NCBI GenBank assembly: GCA_018350325.1
Contig: JAEVLN010000005.1
Location: 1,498,142 to 1,562,141 of the forward strand
Length of the DNA: 64,000 nt
Direction of reading: 5' to 3'
Origin: Globodera rostochiensis
Taxonomy: Eukaryota > Nematoda > Chromadorea > Rhabditida > Heteroderidae
Shown: positions 19,522 through 30,432 of the stretch, piece by piece
Position numbering within the stretch: position 1 is the first letter of the stretch
How the letters are laid out: each line of letters begins with the position of its first letter
The notes under the pieces: model-generated
What the model was told of the DNA's origin: nothing
What the model saw: only the letters and a program-made list of their open reading frames with translations
The model's database searches: none
Program-made: the position numbers and the translations under genes

Positions 19522-20612
19522 TCAAATACTCTCCGAATTCGAGTTCTCAATTTTCTGAACATTTGCCGCGGTATTCCCTTCCACAGAAGGTCCATCGACA
19601 GAATTTGGATGAAATTGCTGTCGTTTAAATTGCTTTTTCCATTTAACCAAAGTGGTTCTTCCAATTTTCAAGTTTTTGGCAATTTCCGTGTCTCTAATTT
19701 TAGGATTTTGGTCCTTAATTTCATAATAACGTTTCATTAATTCATTTTGTTCGCTGTGGGAGTTTTGATGGTTTGGTTCTGTAAAAGTTTAATTAATCTA
19801 AATTAATAAATAAAATTGGTCATGGAATACTCACTGGTTTGGCCAAGTTCACGTTTCCAATTGGAAATTGTTCTATCAGTTATGCCAAACTCTTTTGCGA
19901 CAATTATATCAATTTCGTGTTTATAAGAATTTTTGAATCCGGCCCGCATTAACTCGGATTTCTTCTGATCAAATTTCTCTATGAGAATTTTTCGCTCATT
20001 ATTTGACTTTTTTGAACTTATGCCAAATTCTTTTTTCCATTTATATATTTTTTTGCGATTGACTTTTAAATGTTTAGCAATTTTCATTTCAATTGTAACC
20101 CATTCTTTTGCCGAATATTTTCCTTTTTGCTTAAATTCGTCTTTTATTGCGTGGAATTTGTCGATAATTTTATGTTTTCGCTCATCTTTGGCAATATTTT
20201 CAGTTGAAGTAATTTCTTCGCCATTTTTGGCATTATCAGAGTGATCAGACTCTGTGAGCGGAGGATTCTGATCAGTTGATTTGGGTTTAATTTGTCCAGA
20301 GTGATCAGTATCTGTGAGCGGAGGATTCTGATCAGTTGATTTGGGTTCAATTTGTCCAGAGTGATCAGACTCTGTGAGAGGAGCATTCTGATCAGTTGAA
20401 TTGGGTTCAAGTTGTCCAAGCTGATCAATTGAATTGGGTTCAATTTGTCCAATTTGGGTGTTCTGCCGGTCGATTTGGTGATAGACATTTTGTCCAAAGT
20501 TTGTTGGCGCCGGCATTTTCAAATCTTCGGCGGCTTCATCTTTGTCCCACCAGCCTTCTCCGAATATTTCATCGAAGAATGTCACCAAAATTAAAATCCA
20601 AAATTCTTCCAT
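19522..20612 (-). CDS. Secreted tandem-HTH family protein, copy 8
   Basis: Exons 20612-19835 and 19778-19522, intron 56 bp, about 344 residues. A deletion joins MEEFWILILVTF directly to FDEIFGEGWWDKDEAAEDL, removing the end of the leader and the mature amino terminus; whether the shortened hydrophobic stretch still works as a signal peptide is doubtful. Repeats: one GQIEPNSIDQL unit and several 20-residue units (GQIEPKSTDQNPPLTDTDHS type). HTH1 ends IYKWKKEFGIS, HTH2 ends RTISNWKRELGQT, HTH3 is NLKIGRTTLVKWKKQFKRQQ, tail DGPSVEGNTAANVQKI. TTTTTAGCCCAAATAAAATG precedes the start, a possible trans-splice acceptor. Confidence 0.75.
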
Positions 20613-21000
20613 TTTATTTGGGCTAAAAACAACTTCTTAATTTACATTTTAATTTTATAATTTAAATGCAAAATTCGATTTCAATTTGTCAATAATTTTG
20701 TGTTAAAGAATTTTTCGCAAAAAATTGTAAAGAATAATAAATATTCGCAAATAAAAAAAAATAAAAAAATGTGAATTTTTTAGCCCAAATAAATTGGAGA
20801 CACTCAGAAAATCAATAAGGCCTATCATTTTCCAAATTTCTGCCAACCCTAAAATTATTAATCACAAAAGGAGGAAGAAATGGCGACAATTTCCGTCGTT
20901 TCTATTAGAGACCGGATGATCAAAATTTGCCAGGGATAACATCAAATTTTGCCAAAACTTTTCTCCTAGTGACAACAATTTTTGCAGCTAGAAAATGAAG
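20613..21000 (-). promoter_or_regulatory. Second-type upstream block of copy 8
   Basis: Reverse complement of the block at 38450-38788: GTGAATTTTTTAGCCCAAAT, CCAAATTTCTGCCAACCC, CGTTTCTATTAGAGACCGGA, GCCAGGGATAACATC, all in the same order. The shared block extends at least 300 bp beyond the gene. Confidence 0.65.
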
Positions 21001-21164
21001 CTTTAAAAGTTTTGAACCTAACCAAATTTTATTGTCCTGAAACAAAGGTTTTTTTATTTCCAAAACATTTTTTTTTACTCCGATGTTGGCCGTCGGGGGT
21101 GGAATCATAAGAACGTGGTGATGGTTAAATAACCACGAGCTCGGGGTTATTTAACCATATGGTT

Positions 21165-21365
21165 CGTATTAGAGTCCGGACCCAAAACCCAAAACCCAAA
21201 AATTTTTTGGGTTTTTTGTACAAAAAATTGGACCAAAAAATTTTTGGGTTTTGGGTTTTGGGTCCGATTGGAGCAAAACCCAAAAAAAACCAAAACCCAA
21301 AAAATGACCAAAAAATTTTTGGGTTTTGGGTTTTGGGTCTATGCCCTTTTTTGTACAAAAGTTTT
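21165..21365. repeat. CCCAAAACCC/GGGTTTTGGG palindromic repeat, copy 1
   Basis: Alternating acccaaaacccaaaaccc and gggttttgggttttgggt blocks able to fold on themselves. A second copy lies at 22180-22360, and a fragment at 53895-53962 also carries the flanking ttgtacaaaa and the hairpin repeat junction. Confidence 0.8.
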
Positions 21366-21387
21366 GGGTGTTACCCGGTTGAATTTA

Positions 21388-21895
21388 CACCCCTAAAGAT
21401 AGCATCATCGAGTGATTTTTCAATCTTTTTTACAAGGATCTTAATAAGTAATTGATGGCTTAGTGGTTTGTCATTTCGGTAGCTCTTACGTTATGTGTTG
21501 GGTTCGAACCCGCCGTAGTGCGAGCACTTGTTTATCATTTTTCCTCTTCTCACATACGCTTCTCCCCATTAATAAATTATAAAATAAATTTTCGAATTTT
21601 TTAAAATTAAAATGGCGCAAAAAAAGTATTTTTGAAAAAATCAACATATTTTTCTGAATTTTTTAACAAAGATTGCCAGATTTTCTTCTGAACTTTTTGG
21701 TTTAATTTTGTAACAAAGACTTGATTTCTGTAAAAAATTTTCTGCCGGTGCCGGCGGACCTCTCCCATTCCTAAAAAAAAGTATCGTAATTTTAAAATTT
21801 TGATTGCAAATTTCTTAACAAATTGAGTCAAAATTCAAAATTTTCTCGGAGGCGCCTATTGGCACCGCCGACCGCCACCCCCTAATAAAGCAGAA
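21388..21895 (+). repeat. Hairpin/poly(C)-family interspersed repeat
   Basis: Starts acacccctaaagatagcatc; A-box-like TGGCTTAGTGG at about 21454, B-box-like GGTTCGAACCC at about 21511; GGCGCCTATTGGCACCGCCG at 21849; the C-rich tract here is interrupted (ccgccaccccc). Then TAAAGCAGAATTCGC. The best copy for seeing the tRNA-like head. Confidence 0.65.
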
Positions 21896-22179
21896 TTCGC
21901 AAAAAAAATTGGATTTCTGAAAATTTAAAAATCGGCAAAATTATCGAAATTTTACACAATTTTCTTAGCAATAAAAAAGTTTTGGCATTAAATTCATATA
22001 TTTACACACCTAAAAAAATTCCGGTTTTTCAGCCGGTATTCCTGATTTTTGGGTTTGACAGGTGGCTACCCTGATATTAATATTATTCATGAATTTATGA
22101 TGACTGGTCGTTATGAATAGAACTTTTATTTAAAAATTAAAAAAAAGTCGGAAATTTGGGCATTTTATTACGTTTTCTA

Positions 22180-22365
22180 AAATTTTTTGGGTTTTGTACA
22201 AAATTTTGGGTTTTGTCAACCCAAAAAAACCCAAAACCCAAAAAATGACCAAAAAATTTTTGGGTTTTGGGTTTTGGGTCAGATGGGAGCGAAACCCAAA
22301 AAAAACCAAAACCCAAAAAATGCCCAAAAAATTTTTGGGTTTTGGGTTTTGGGTCCAAGTTTCCG
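22180..22365. repeat. CCCAAAACCC palindromic repeat, copy 2
   Basis: Same organisation as 21165-21365, including aatgaccaaaaaatttttgg and gttttgggtttt blocks. Both lie inside the composite element. Confidence 0.8.
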
Positions 22366-22949
22366 GTCTCTAGTTCGTATCATAAGAACGACCCGCCAGT
22401 TCACGGTTAAATCACCCGGAACCATGAGCCCATAAAAGTTTGACCGGCCCTTGCAAGCATATTAAACCTTTAAAATGAGAAGAAAAAAATTACATAAAAA
22501 CTATGTTTGGAAAGTTCAGAATTTTCTCTATCAAATGGTATAAAAATTATTGTATTTTTTCCAAATATTTCGAGCCAATACATTCAAAAAGCTGGATAAA
22601 TCGACTTTAATGTTGGTCGTCTTCATATTTATTATCACTTACTGCAATAAACCAAGAACAATGAATTGGGCAAGTTTATAAAAAAAAAGTTGTGTGTTTG
22701 AGCTTTGAGATGAATGCCCCTTTTGGTCAGGGTTAGATTACCCCATATCATAAGAAGCTGTTTAACCATGGGCTAATGGTTAAATTTCAAAATTTCTTAT
22801 GATGCGGGTTCGTGGTTAACTAACCAGCTCATTTAACCATGGTTATTTAACCAGGTCATTTACCCATGGTTACCTAACCTCGTTCTTATGATTCCACCCC
22901 GCGGGTGGTGTTCATGTGTGTTTTTAGGTAACTTTTTGGCGCGCACCAC

Positions 22950-23235
22950 CAGCCGTATAGAAAAATGGCAATTTTTACAAGTTTTAAGCTATAACTTTTT
23001 GAGAAAAGCTAATCGGTTAGCTTTCGCTTGATCAAAAGTTCGAGAAATTGATTTTGTTTGATAGCTTTTCTAATAATTAAGTATTACTCATCGCGCCGAA
23101 CTGTCCGGATTTCGATCATTAATCGGATTCGGATTTCGATCACGGTCATATGATCCAGGGCCAAAATCACCCAAAACCACTTTAATTGGTTTTGTCCAAA
23201 AATTTTAACCTTAAAAACCGCTTTAAATTTAAATT
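22950..23235. repeat. Inverted partner of repeat 11215-11525
   Basis: Carries ttacaagttttaagctataa, gctttcgcttgatcaaa, gaactgtccggatttcgatc and gatcacggtcatatgatcc in the order expected for the reverse complement of 11215-11525. Confidence 0.7.
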
Positions 23236-23515
23236 TATTGTTTGATTGCATGTTTTAAATATATGTAATCAAGTTGTTCGCAAAACGGTAATTCTAAAAT
23301 TATCAACAAGATTTAAATACAAGTCTTAGTGGCAGCTAAATAAAATGACGTATTTTAAACGCACGCTTATTTAAAAGTTTATTTTTGGTAATGGCAAAAA
23401 GCCAAATTTAAAAAATACTTTATTAAAAAGTTTCTATAAGTAAACATGTAAGAAAAATGCAAATCTTTTATAGTCAAGATTTGGGAATGACGTCATCACA
23501 ATTCTGCATATACAT

Positions 23516-23953
23516 TCAGAGCTTGTGAGAGCCGGGATTGCCAGGGCTGGAAATCACATTGTTCGGGTGTGGCACATTTTGGTGTGCACCATTTCCTGGA
23601 ATAAAGAAAGCACCATTTTCATTCCTTATTTGAAATTATTATTATTGTTTATTTAATATAATTTTTAATTAAAATCATTAACCTTTGGTTGGGTTTTTGA
23701 AAAACACGTTTCGCCAATGTTATGAATGGCGCCAATTTGTTTTCCCAACTTTTGATTCAAATTGCACCAGGCTGATGATGTGTTGCCAACACCTGCTGAC
23801 TGCCCGGACAGCACGGGAATTCTGCGAATTATAAATTCCAATTCCAATTACAATAAAATTATAAAGTGTCTAACGTGGGGCCGAAATGCAACATTTGCAC
23901 AGCAAACAGACAATTGCGATGATGGTGAACAGTGCTGCAGGGGGAGAAGACAT
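23516..23953 (-). pseudogene. Candidate small secreted-protein gene, three exons, one internal TGA
   Basis: Exons 23953-23875, 23821-23683 and 23624-23516 join with GT-AG introns of 53 and 58 bp and consistent phases (1, then 2). The frame is 109 codons including the final stop. The first 25 residues form a clear signal peptide (ATG, then LFTIIAIVCLLCKCCISA). The mature part starts QFPCCPGSQQVLATHH and, after the break, reads KLAPFITLAKRVFQKPNQ and ends NPGSHKL. A single TGA at 23759-23757 (codon 48) interrupts exon 2; otherwise all exons are open. No family recognised. Either a recent pseudogene, a 47-residue product, or a sequence error. Confidence 0.5.
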
Positions 23954-24713
23954 TTTTGAAAAGATTTATTCGAATTTGCAAAGTGAATTGAAGTGATCAA
24001 AGATTTCTGACTGTTTTTGAAAAATAAATAACGGCGCTGAAATAGCTGACTGGCGCTGAAATGGCCAATGGCGAGAAGATGGCTTGGCGGTTAAAATGCA
24101 GAAACTTTTTTCAAATTTTTGGACATTTAACGATAATTAAAGATATTATTGGTGATATGTTTTCCCGCCTCCGACCCAAAATCAGGTATTTCACATCATT
24201 TTCTAGAGAAAAACTGACTTTTTTGATTATCAAAAATGCAAGGATCGACAAGAAATATCGAATCTTTTTGCATTTTTATGGAAATGTTTGAAAAAATTAG
24301 TGATTTAAAATATCAACAAAAAGTAAAATTTCGTGCTTCCCCGGCTTCACCGCCACCAGAGTTTGTACCATTTTAATTTATAAAGTGTAAAATTTAAATT
24401 GAAAGAATGCCGGTAAGGTGAAATAGTGCCTATACTGTTAATTTTGGAAATCGGTTAATTCTGGACAATTCGAAAATGCGTGAAAAGGTTATTTCAATAA
24501 ACGGTGCTTTTTCACATTGAAATTTTTAAAAACGCATTGAACCGCTCGGCTTTTTTCTCCAAAATGATTCTTTTCATTTAGAGCCTTTGAAGGTACTTGT
24601 TTGCTTGATTTGGTAAATTCGCAACAACTTTATGAATAAAATTTAAAAAACGCTAATTGGATAAAAGAAATCGAGAAAACAGTGAATTGTAGAAATTTCT
24701 GTTGACCATCGTT
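23954..24713. other. Non-coding stretch and 3' flank of copy 9
   Basis: No convincing gene. A 76-codon open frame (24061-24291) has no domain, repeat or splice context. Confidence 0.4.
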
Positions 24714-26009
24714 TCATTCAAATATTCTCGAATTCGAATTCCCAATTTCCTGAACATTTGCCGCGGCATTCTCTTCCACAGAATGTCCATCGAAAGAATT
24801 TTTATTAAATTGCTTTTTCCATTTATACAAAGTGGCGTTTCCAATTTTCAACATTTTGGCAATGTCCTTATCAATAATTTTAGAATTTTGGTCCTTAATT
24901 TCATAATAACGCTTCATCAATTCCTTTGGTTTGTCATGAGCGTATTTATTGGCTGTTGTAAAAGAATTTTAATTAATAAAAATAAATAATAAATTGGGCT
25001 CAAAATACTCACTGGATTGGTAAAGTTCACTTTTCCAATTGTAAATTGTTGCAAAACAGAGGCCCAATTCTTTTGCGACAGTTTTATCTAATTCATTTTG
25101 ATAAGAATTTTTGAATCCGGCCCGCGTTAGCTCGGCTTTCATTTGATCAAATTTCTCAACCAAACTTATTCGATCATTTTTTGAATTTCTTCGGCTTAAG
25201 GCTAATTCTTTTTTCCATTTATATATTTTTTTGCGATTAATTTTTAAATGTTTACCAATTTTCTCCTCAATTTGAACCCATTCTTTTGTTGAATATTTTC
25301 CTTTTTGCTTAAAATCGTCTTTCATTCCGTGGAATTTGGCAACAATATTACGTTTTTCATTTGAATTCATTTCTTCGCCATTTTTGGCATTATCAGAGTG
25401 ATCAGCCTCTGTGTTGGGAGGATTCTGATCAGTTGAATTGGGTTCAATTTGTCCAGTGTGATCAGACTCTTTGAGAGGAGGATTCTGATCAGTTGAATTG
25501 GGTTCAATTTGTCCAGTATGATCAGACTCTTTGAGAGGAGGATTCTGATCAGTTGAATTGGGTTCAATTTGTCCAGTATGATCAGACTCTTTGAGAGGAG
25601 GATTCTGATCAGTTGAATTGGGTTCAATTTGTCCAGTATGATCAGACTCTTTGAGAGGAGGATTCTGATCAGTTGAATTGGGTTCAATTTGTCCAAGTTG
25701 ATCAGTTGAATTGGGTTTAATTTGTCCAATTTTTGTGTTCTGCCGGTCGATTTGGTGATGGAAATTTTGTTCAAGCGTTAATTTATCCCATTCGTCGGCT
25801 TTGTCATTGTCCCACCAGCCTTCTCCGAATATTTCATCAAATAATTGTACGGATTCGGCTTCATCTTTGTCCCACCATTCATCTACGAATAATTCGTCAA
25901 ATGTTTGGAGTGGCAATTCTTCCAATTCCTCCAATTGTACGGATTCGGCTTTGTCGAGCGAATACGTTGCAAAAAATAAGACCAAAATTAAAATCCAAAA
26001 TTCTTCCAT
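24714..26009 (-). CDS. Secreted tandem-HTH family protein, copy 9 (five 60-bp repeats)
   Basis: Exons 26009-25013 and 24952-24714, intron 60 bp, about 411 residues, the longest member here. Signal peptide MEEFWILILVLFFATYS. Two acidic WW modules stand in tandem: FDELFVDEWWDKDEAESVQ then FDEIFGEGWWDNDKADEW, i.e. both subtypes seen singly elsewhere. After HHQIDRQNTKIGQ come two short units, then GQIEPNSTDQNPPLKESDHT in near-perfect tandem (60-bp units), then a diverged NTEADHSDNAKN end. HTH1 ends IYKWKKELALS, HTH2 ends ATIYNWKSELYQS, HTH3 reads LKIGNATLYKWKKQF and has a deletion just after it (KQFNKNSFDGHS). The acceptor is shifted to acaacag. Confidence 0.8.
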
Positions 26010-26640
26010 TTTATTTAAGAAAAAATAACTTCTGAATTTACAATTTAATTTTTTTATTTAAAAGCCAAATGTTTTTCTACTTCATCTTTAAAAATACCTT
26101 CCTCTTCTGTTGGTTTTTCAGAGGGGAGAAAAATATCAGTATTGAAGATTTTTATAACGAATTATTCTATCTATATTTTTGAAGCAACGTTAAACATATA
26201 AAATTAAAAAAATAAAAAATATTTTTGAACATGTTAGATCTTCTTCAGCTACGGGTTTTATAGATCACAATAAAAAATTTTTTGATTATGTTAATTATGT
26301 TGATGAGATTTATGAGTTTACTAATGAAGGGTTGTTTAGAATTACCAAAGACGAGTTAGATTCTGATTCTAACAATGAGAAGAACGTTTACCGGTAATTC
26401 GATTTGGAAAAATTTGTCAATTATTTTTGGATTAAAGAATTTATTTAAATATTCAATAATAGATATTATTTAGCTTTGTATAAAAAATGGTTTCAAGTAA
26501 TAAATGACGGCCACAATTGAAATGTGGGTTCGTAAATGATATTTTAGTAATTATCTCACCCGAATCAATATTTTTGACTCTTATAATATTTCCCAACCCT
26601 TTTGAATCTGGACCAAATCAATATTCCTGACGTCGCATAA
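26010..26640 (-). promoter_or_regulatory. Upstream block of copy 9, split by an insertion
   Basis: The leader 26010-26060 and the first-type block at 26490-26640 (minus strand GGAATATTGATTTGGTCCAG, ATTGATTCGGGTGAGAT) are separated by about 350 bp (26070-26400) not found at other copies; that insert holds the orphan open frame at 26227-26397. Confidence 0.5.
26227..26397 (+). other. Orphan open frame of 56 codons, exon-like
   Basis: Reads without stop to TAA 26395-26397: FIDHNKKFFDYVNYVDEIYE, then FTNEGLFRITKDELDSDSN. There is no in-frame ATG. Composition is acidic and protein-like, unlike the surrounding AT-rich sequence. It could be the last exon of a lost gene or transposon; no family recognised. 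Confidence 0.3.
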
Positions 26641-27021
26641 ATATTTTTCTTTTTTATAATACTACATATTCACCATTTTATAAAAATCGCGAAATTTTTG
26701 CGCTAAATTTTAATCGCTGTTGCATAAGTTTTAGATACAGATAAGTTGCAAATAGGTTTATACCTTTAACTAGTGGAGAACGGGGGCATACTTTTTGATT
26801 GAAAATATAGAGGGGGGGGGGGGGGGGGGGGGAGGAGCTTTGCTTTTGGCTGCTGTTCCTAGGAGTTTTCAACGACGATGAACGACGGAAACCTAATTCT
26901 GGACTATACTGACTTTCCGGAACAGCAAATTCTGGTGCATTCTGGATTTCCAGAGCTTCAAGTAACACTTCTGGTGGCTGCCTGGAAAGCCAAATTCTGG
27001 TCCGCTGGCTTTCCGGTGTTA
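26641..27021. other. Spacer with a 21-base G run
   Basis: A run of about 21 G at 26812-26832, preceded by ATATAGA and followed by AGGAGC. 26880-27021 (ttccggaacagcaaattctg) has loosely repeated attctgg words. It replaces the 3' half of copy 10. Confidence 0.5.
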
Positions 27022-27855
27022 TCATTACTAATTTTAGGATTTTTGTCTTTAATTTTATAATAATGTTTCATCAATTCCTTTTTTGTTATGGGCGTATTTA
27101 TTGGCTGCTGTAAAAGAATTTTAATTAATATAAATAAATAATAAAATTGGGTCAAAATACTCACCGGTTTGGCCAAGTTCACTTTTCCAAACATAAATTG
27201 TTTTAAAACTGAGGCCCAACTCTTTTGCGACAGTTTTATATAATTCATTTTGAGAGTTTTTGAATCCCTCCCGCTTTGACTCGGCTTTCATTTGATCAAT
27301 TTTCTTTACCAAAGGTTTACGCTTTTTTTTTCTCCTCAATGTTCTGCTTTTTCCTTTTTTGATTTAGGCCAAATTCTTTTTTCCATTTATATATTTTTGA
27401 GCGACTAACTTTTAAATGTTTAGCAATTTTATCGCCAATTTGAACCCATTCTTTTGCCGAATATTTTCCTTTTTTTTGCTTAATTTCTCTTTCATTTTGT
27501 GGAATTTGTCGATAATTTTACGTCTTCGCTCATTTTCAGCAATATTTCAGTTTGAATTGGCATTATCAGAGTGATCAGACTCTGTGAGAGGAGGATTCTG
27601 ATCAGTTGAATTGGGTTCAATTTGTCCAATTTGGGTGTTCTGCCGGTCGATTTGGTGATGGACATTTTGTCCAAAGTTTATTGGCGCCGGCCTTTTCAAA
27701 TCTTCGGCTTCATCTTTGTCCCACCAGCCTTCTCCGAATATTTCATCAAATGTTTTGAGTGGCGTTTCCTCCAATTTTACTTTTACGGTTTCGGTTTTGT
27801 CCAATGAATTTATAGCATAAAATGCCACCAAAATTAAAATCCAAAATTCTTCCAT
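27022..27855 (-). pseudogene. Tandem-HTH family protein, copy 10, decayed and 3'-truncated
   Basis: Start MEEFWILILVAFYAINS at 27855, FDEIFGEGWWDKDEAEDL motif, one 20-residue repeat, then a frame break near 27550 (DHSDNANSN stop). HTH1 (27480-27360) is shifted by indels; HTH2 is readable (KTIYVWKSELGQT) at 27320-27165. The intron is normal. Exon 2 starts at 27107 but ends at about 27022 inside the first helix of HTH3, where unrelated sequence begins. Confidence 0.75.
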
Positions 27856-28190
27856 TTTATTTGGGCAAAAAACCTTTCAATTTAGGGAGATTTATATCGA
27901 ATTAAACGGAAAAACAATATGGAAAAATTTTCATTTTGTTTTTGTGTGAAAAATTTTACTCAAAAATTTATTAAATTTAAGAATGAAAATTAATTTTTTT
28001 TTAATAATAATAAATATTATTCGCATGAAAAAATTGTTGAAAGTAATAAATGCCAGCCCACAATTGAAATGGGTATTTATTTAAATAAATCATATTATTT
28101 AATAATGATAGCACCCGAATCAATATATTCCACATCTCATAATATTTTTCTTAAATAATCATCATTTCATAAAATAACGATCGATTGTGA
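27856..28190 (-). promoter_or_regulatory. First-type upstream block of copy 10
   Basis: Contains, on the minus strand, ATGGCGATCG-like sequence (about 28180), ATTGATTCGGGTGC and CCCATTTCAATTGTGGGC, then the AT-rich leader to the ATG at 27855. Confidence 0.5.
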
Positions 28191-28369
28191 AGTTCGAAAA
28201 TAAAAATAGGTTAAATAATTTATAAATTGCCCCAGGAGGAAAAGTAACATAATGACTCGTTGTCTACTTATTTTAGAATTCTGGTGCCTATCGAGCAATA
28301 AAAATGTTTCAGATTTCGGAATCAATTTCCTGACAAACTTTCTGAACAACTAACTGTCCAAGGATGAAA

Positions 28370-28992
28370 TTGAAAAAATATTAAAAATGGAGTCCAAACT
28401 GAAAATGGAGGTTATTTTCTACAAGCCTAAGAGTGAAGCATGCGAGAAATCTATATCCCTTATTGCAACAAGGATGGCGAAAAAGAAAACACATTTTCAG
28501 ATGGCCTGATCAAACACTTTGTGATTTGCAAGTTTTTCAATTAAAACAAGGTTTTGCGATAATTTCAATTAAGTAAATATAGTCTAGCTTAACCTATTGT
28601 AAAATAGTATTAATTTAAGCGTGCATTATGAATCACACAAAACAAAAAAATTGGCATCGTCAACTCCGATAACAACTTTTAAAGCTGTACAAAAGACCAA
28701 AATGAAATGGCAGAAAATGCTTGCCGAGTTTTGTCTTGCCGGCGGGGATTCGTTTCGCTCAGCAGCTTCTCCACAAATGCGGGATTTATTTGTTAAAGCC
28801 GTCAATTTCAATTTTGGGTCGGATTGATAATGCGCATTTATTGGAGAATTTTGGGCAAAAAATGAAAAAATGCTACGATTGCTTTCAAAGGTTAAGGCTG
28901 AATTACATAATTTTTGACAAAAATGATTATGGTTGCAAAGTGTCGCCAAAAGCGAGAGATCCCTGATGTGGACATTGCGAAAATGTTGAAAT
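28370..28992 (+). pseudogene. hAT-type transposase remnant
   Basis: 28450-28540 has a frame YCNKDGEKENTFSDGLIKHF followed by VIC, compatible with the end of a BED-type zinc finger (HxxxC). 28621-28827 encodes KMKWQKMLAEFCLAGGDSFR followed by SAASPQMRDLFVKAV, resembling the conserved segment after the BED finger of hAT transposases (LAEFI...LPFxxVExxxFRxL). Frames are broken and the catalytic core is missing. At 28972-28992 it ends against a scrap of family HTH3 (DIAKMLK). Assignment is by motif resemblance only. Confidence 0.45.
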
Positions 28993-29595
28993 GATTGTTA
29001 AAATTCTTTATTTCGATTGGCACTTCAGTGCCTTAAAAATGTGCTAAAACTTACCATATACAACCAATTGTGGTTTTTTCTACTTGGCGAATTATAATTT
29101 TATTAAAATTTTTTTTTTCATTTTGCATTAGTAGGAAAAAATATTTATGAGATGTCAGGAATATTGATTTGGTCCCGGTTCAAAAGGTTTTGGGAAAATA
29201 TTTATGAGATGTCAGGAATATTGATTTGGCCCCGGTTCAAAAGGTTTTGGAAAAATTTATGAGATGTCAAGAATATTGATTCGGGTGAGATAATATTAAA
29301 GAATATGATTTATGTGAAGGCCTATTTCAATTGCGCGCTGTCATTTACGCCCGGTATTTGGTTATGACCTTATCATTTTAATCTATTGCTTAGGTATCAA
29401 AATTTCCATAATAAATTTAGAAAATTACAAAATGATGTAAAATATTTAATTTTAAATTGGCATAGCATAATTTTTTATCAAGCTAAATAATACAGGATTT
29501 ACTAAATAGTTACCGGAATTTTCCCAATTGAATATTGGGTCTAAACATCGCTTATCGCAACAATGCCCTAATTCAGAGAGTTTTGCCTGAATAAA
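28993..29595 (+). promoter_or_regulatory. Upstream block of copy 11, first motif duplicated
   Basis: GAGATGTCAGGAATATTGAT followed by TTTGGTCCCGGTTCAAAAGG occurs at 29150 and again, nearly identical, at 29205, then a single GAATATTGATTCGGGTGAGA at 29270 and GCCTATTTCAATTGCG. Other copies have one such motif; 53225-53345 also has two. Confidence 0.6.
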
Positions 29596-30432
29596 ATGGA
29601 AGAATTTTGGATTTTAATTATTGTGTCATTACTCCTAACAAATTCACTGGACAAAACCAAATCAGTAAAATTGAAGGAATTGCAACTCCAACCATTTGAT
29701 GAAATATTCGGAGAAGGCTGGTGGAACAAAGGTGAAACCGAAGATTTGAAAACGCCGCCGCCAACAAACTTTGGACAAAATGTCCAACACCAAATCGACC
29801 GACAGAACAGCCAACTTGGACAAATTGAACCAAATTCAACTGATCAGCTTGGACAAATTGAACCCAATTCAACTGATCAGCTTGGACAAATTGAACCCAA
29901 TTCAACTGATCAGAATCCATCTCTCACAGAGTCTGATCACTCTGACAATGCCAAAAATGGTGAAGAAATTACTTCAAATGAAAAACGTAAAATTGTTGAC
30001 AAATTTCACGCAATGAAAAACGAATTTAAGCAAATAGGAAAATATTCAACAAAAGAATGGATTCAAATTGAAAAAGAAATTGCTGAACACTTATATGTCA
30101 ATCGCACAAAAATATATAAATGGAAAAATGAATTTGGCCTAAGTCGAAAAGTGTTCAATGAAAAAGAAGAACGTAAAAATTTGGTCGAGAAATTTGATCA
30201 GAAGAAAGCCGAGTTAAAGCGGGCCGGGTTGAAAAATGCTTATCACAATGAAATAAATGAAATTGTCGCAAAAGAGTTGGGCCTCAGCAGACACACTTTG
30301 TATAGATGGAAAAGGCAATTTAAACGACAGCAATTTCATCAAAATTCTGTCGATGTTGGCCATTCTGTGGAAGAGAATGCCGCGGCAAATATTCAGGAAA
30401 TTGAGAACTCGGTCCGGGGAGCTCTTGAATGA
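29596..30432 (+). CDS. Secreted tandem-HTH family protein, copy 11 (intronless HTH2/HTH3 fusion)
   Basis: A single open exon of 278 residues. Signal peptide MEEFWILIIVSLLLTNS, FDEIFGEGWWNKGETEDL motif, QHQIDRQNSQLGQIEPNST, three 33-bp repeats plus one longer unit, HTH1 (TKIYKWKNEFGLS). HTH2 starts normally (EIVAKELGLS) but its recognition helix is replaced by that of HTH3 (RHTLYRWKRQFKRQQF), and the frame runs into the exon-2 tail (VEENAAANIQEIENS). Intron, second half of HTH2 and first half of HTH3 are deleted cleanly, as expected from recombination between the two similar modules. Still a full-length frame with two modules. Confidence 0.8.
   Translation: MEEFWILIIVSLLLTNSLDKTKSVKLKELQLQPFDEIFGEGWWNKGETEDLKTPPPTNFGQNVQHQIDRQNSQLGQIEPNSTDQLGQIEPNSTDQLGQIEPNSTDQNPSLTESDHSDNAKNGEEITSNEKRKIVDKFHAMKNEFKQIGKYSTKEWIQIEKEIAEHLYVNRTKIYKWKNEFGLSRKVFNEKEERKNLVEKFDQKKAELKRAGLKNAYHNEINEIVAKELGLSRHTLYRWKRQFKRQQFHQNSVDVGHSVEENAAANIQEIENSVRGALE

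Larger units (their letters stand above)
21094..22901. mobile_element. Composite element with GGGTGGAATCATAAGAACG termini
   Basis: GGGTGGAATCATAAGAACG near 21096-21114 recurs inverted (CGTTCTTATGATTCCACCC) near 22881-22899. Just inside both ends are GGTTAAAT/ATTTAACC words (21124-21160 and 22375-22880). The interior holds two CCCAAAACCC palindromic units and one hairpin/poly(C) repeat. No transposase frame; a target duplication could not be assigned. Confidence 0.6.

Noticed and set aside
23665..23847. 60-codon minus frame starting MELEFIIRRIPVLSG
   Set aside because: Its start lies in the proposed intron, and the spliced frame with leader and matching phases is the better model.
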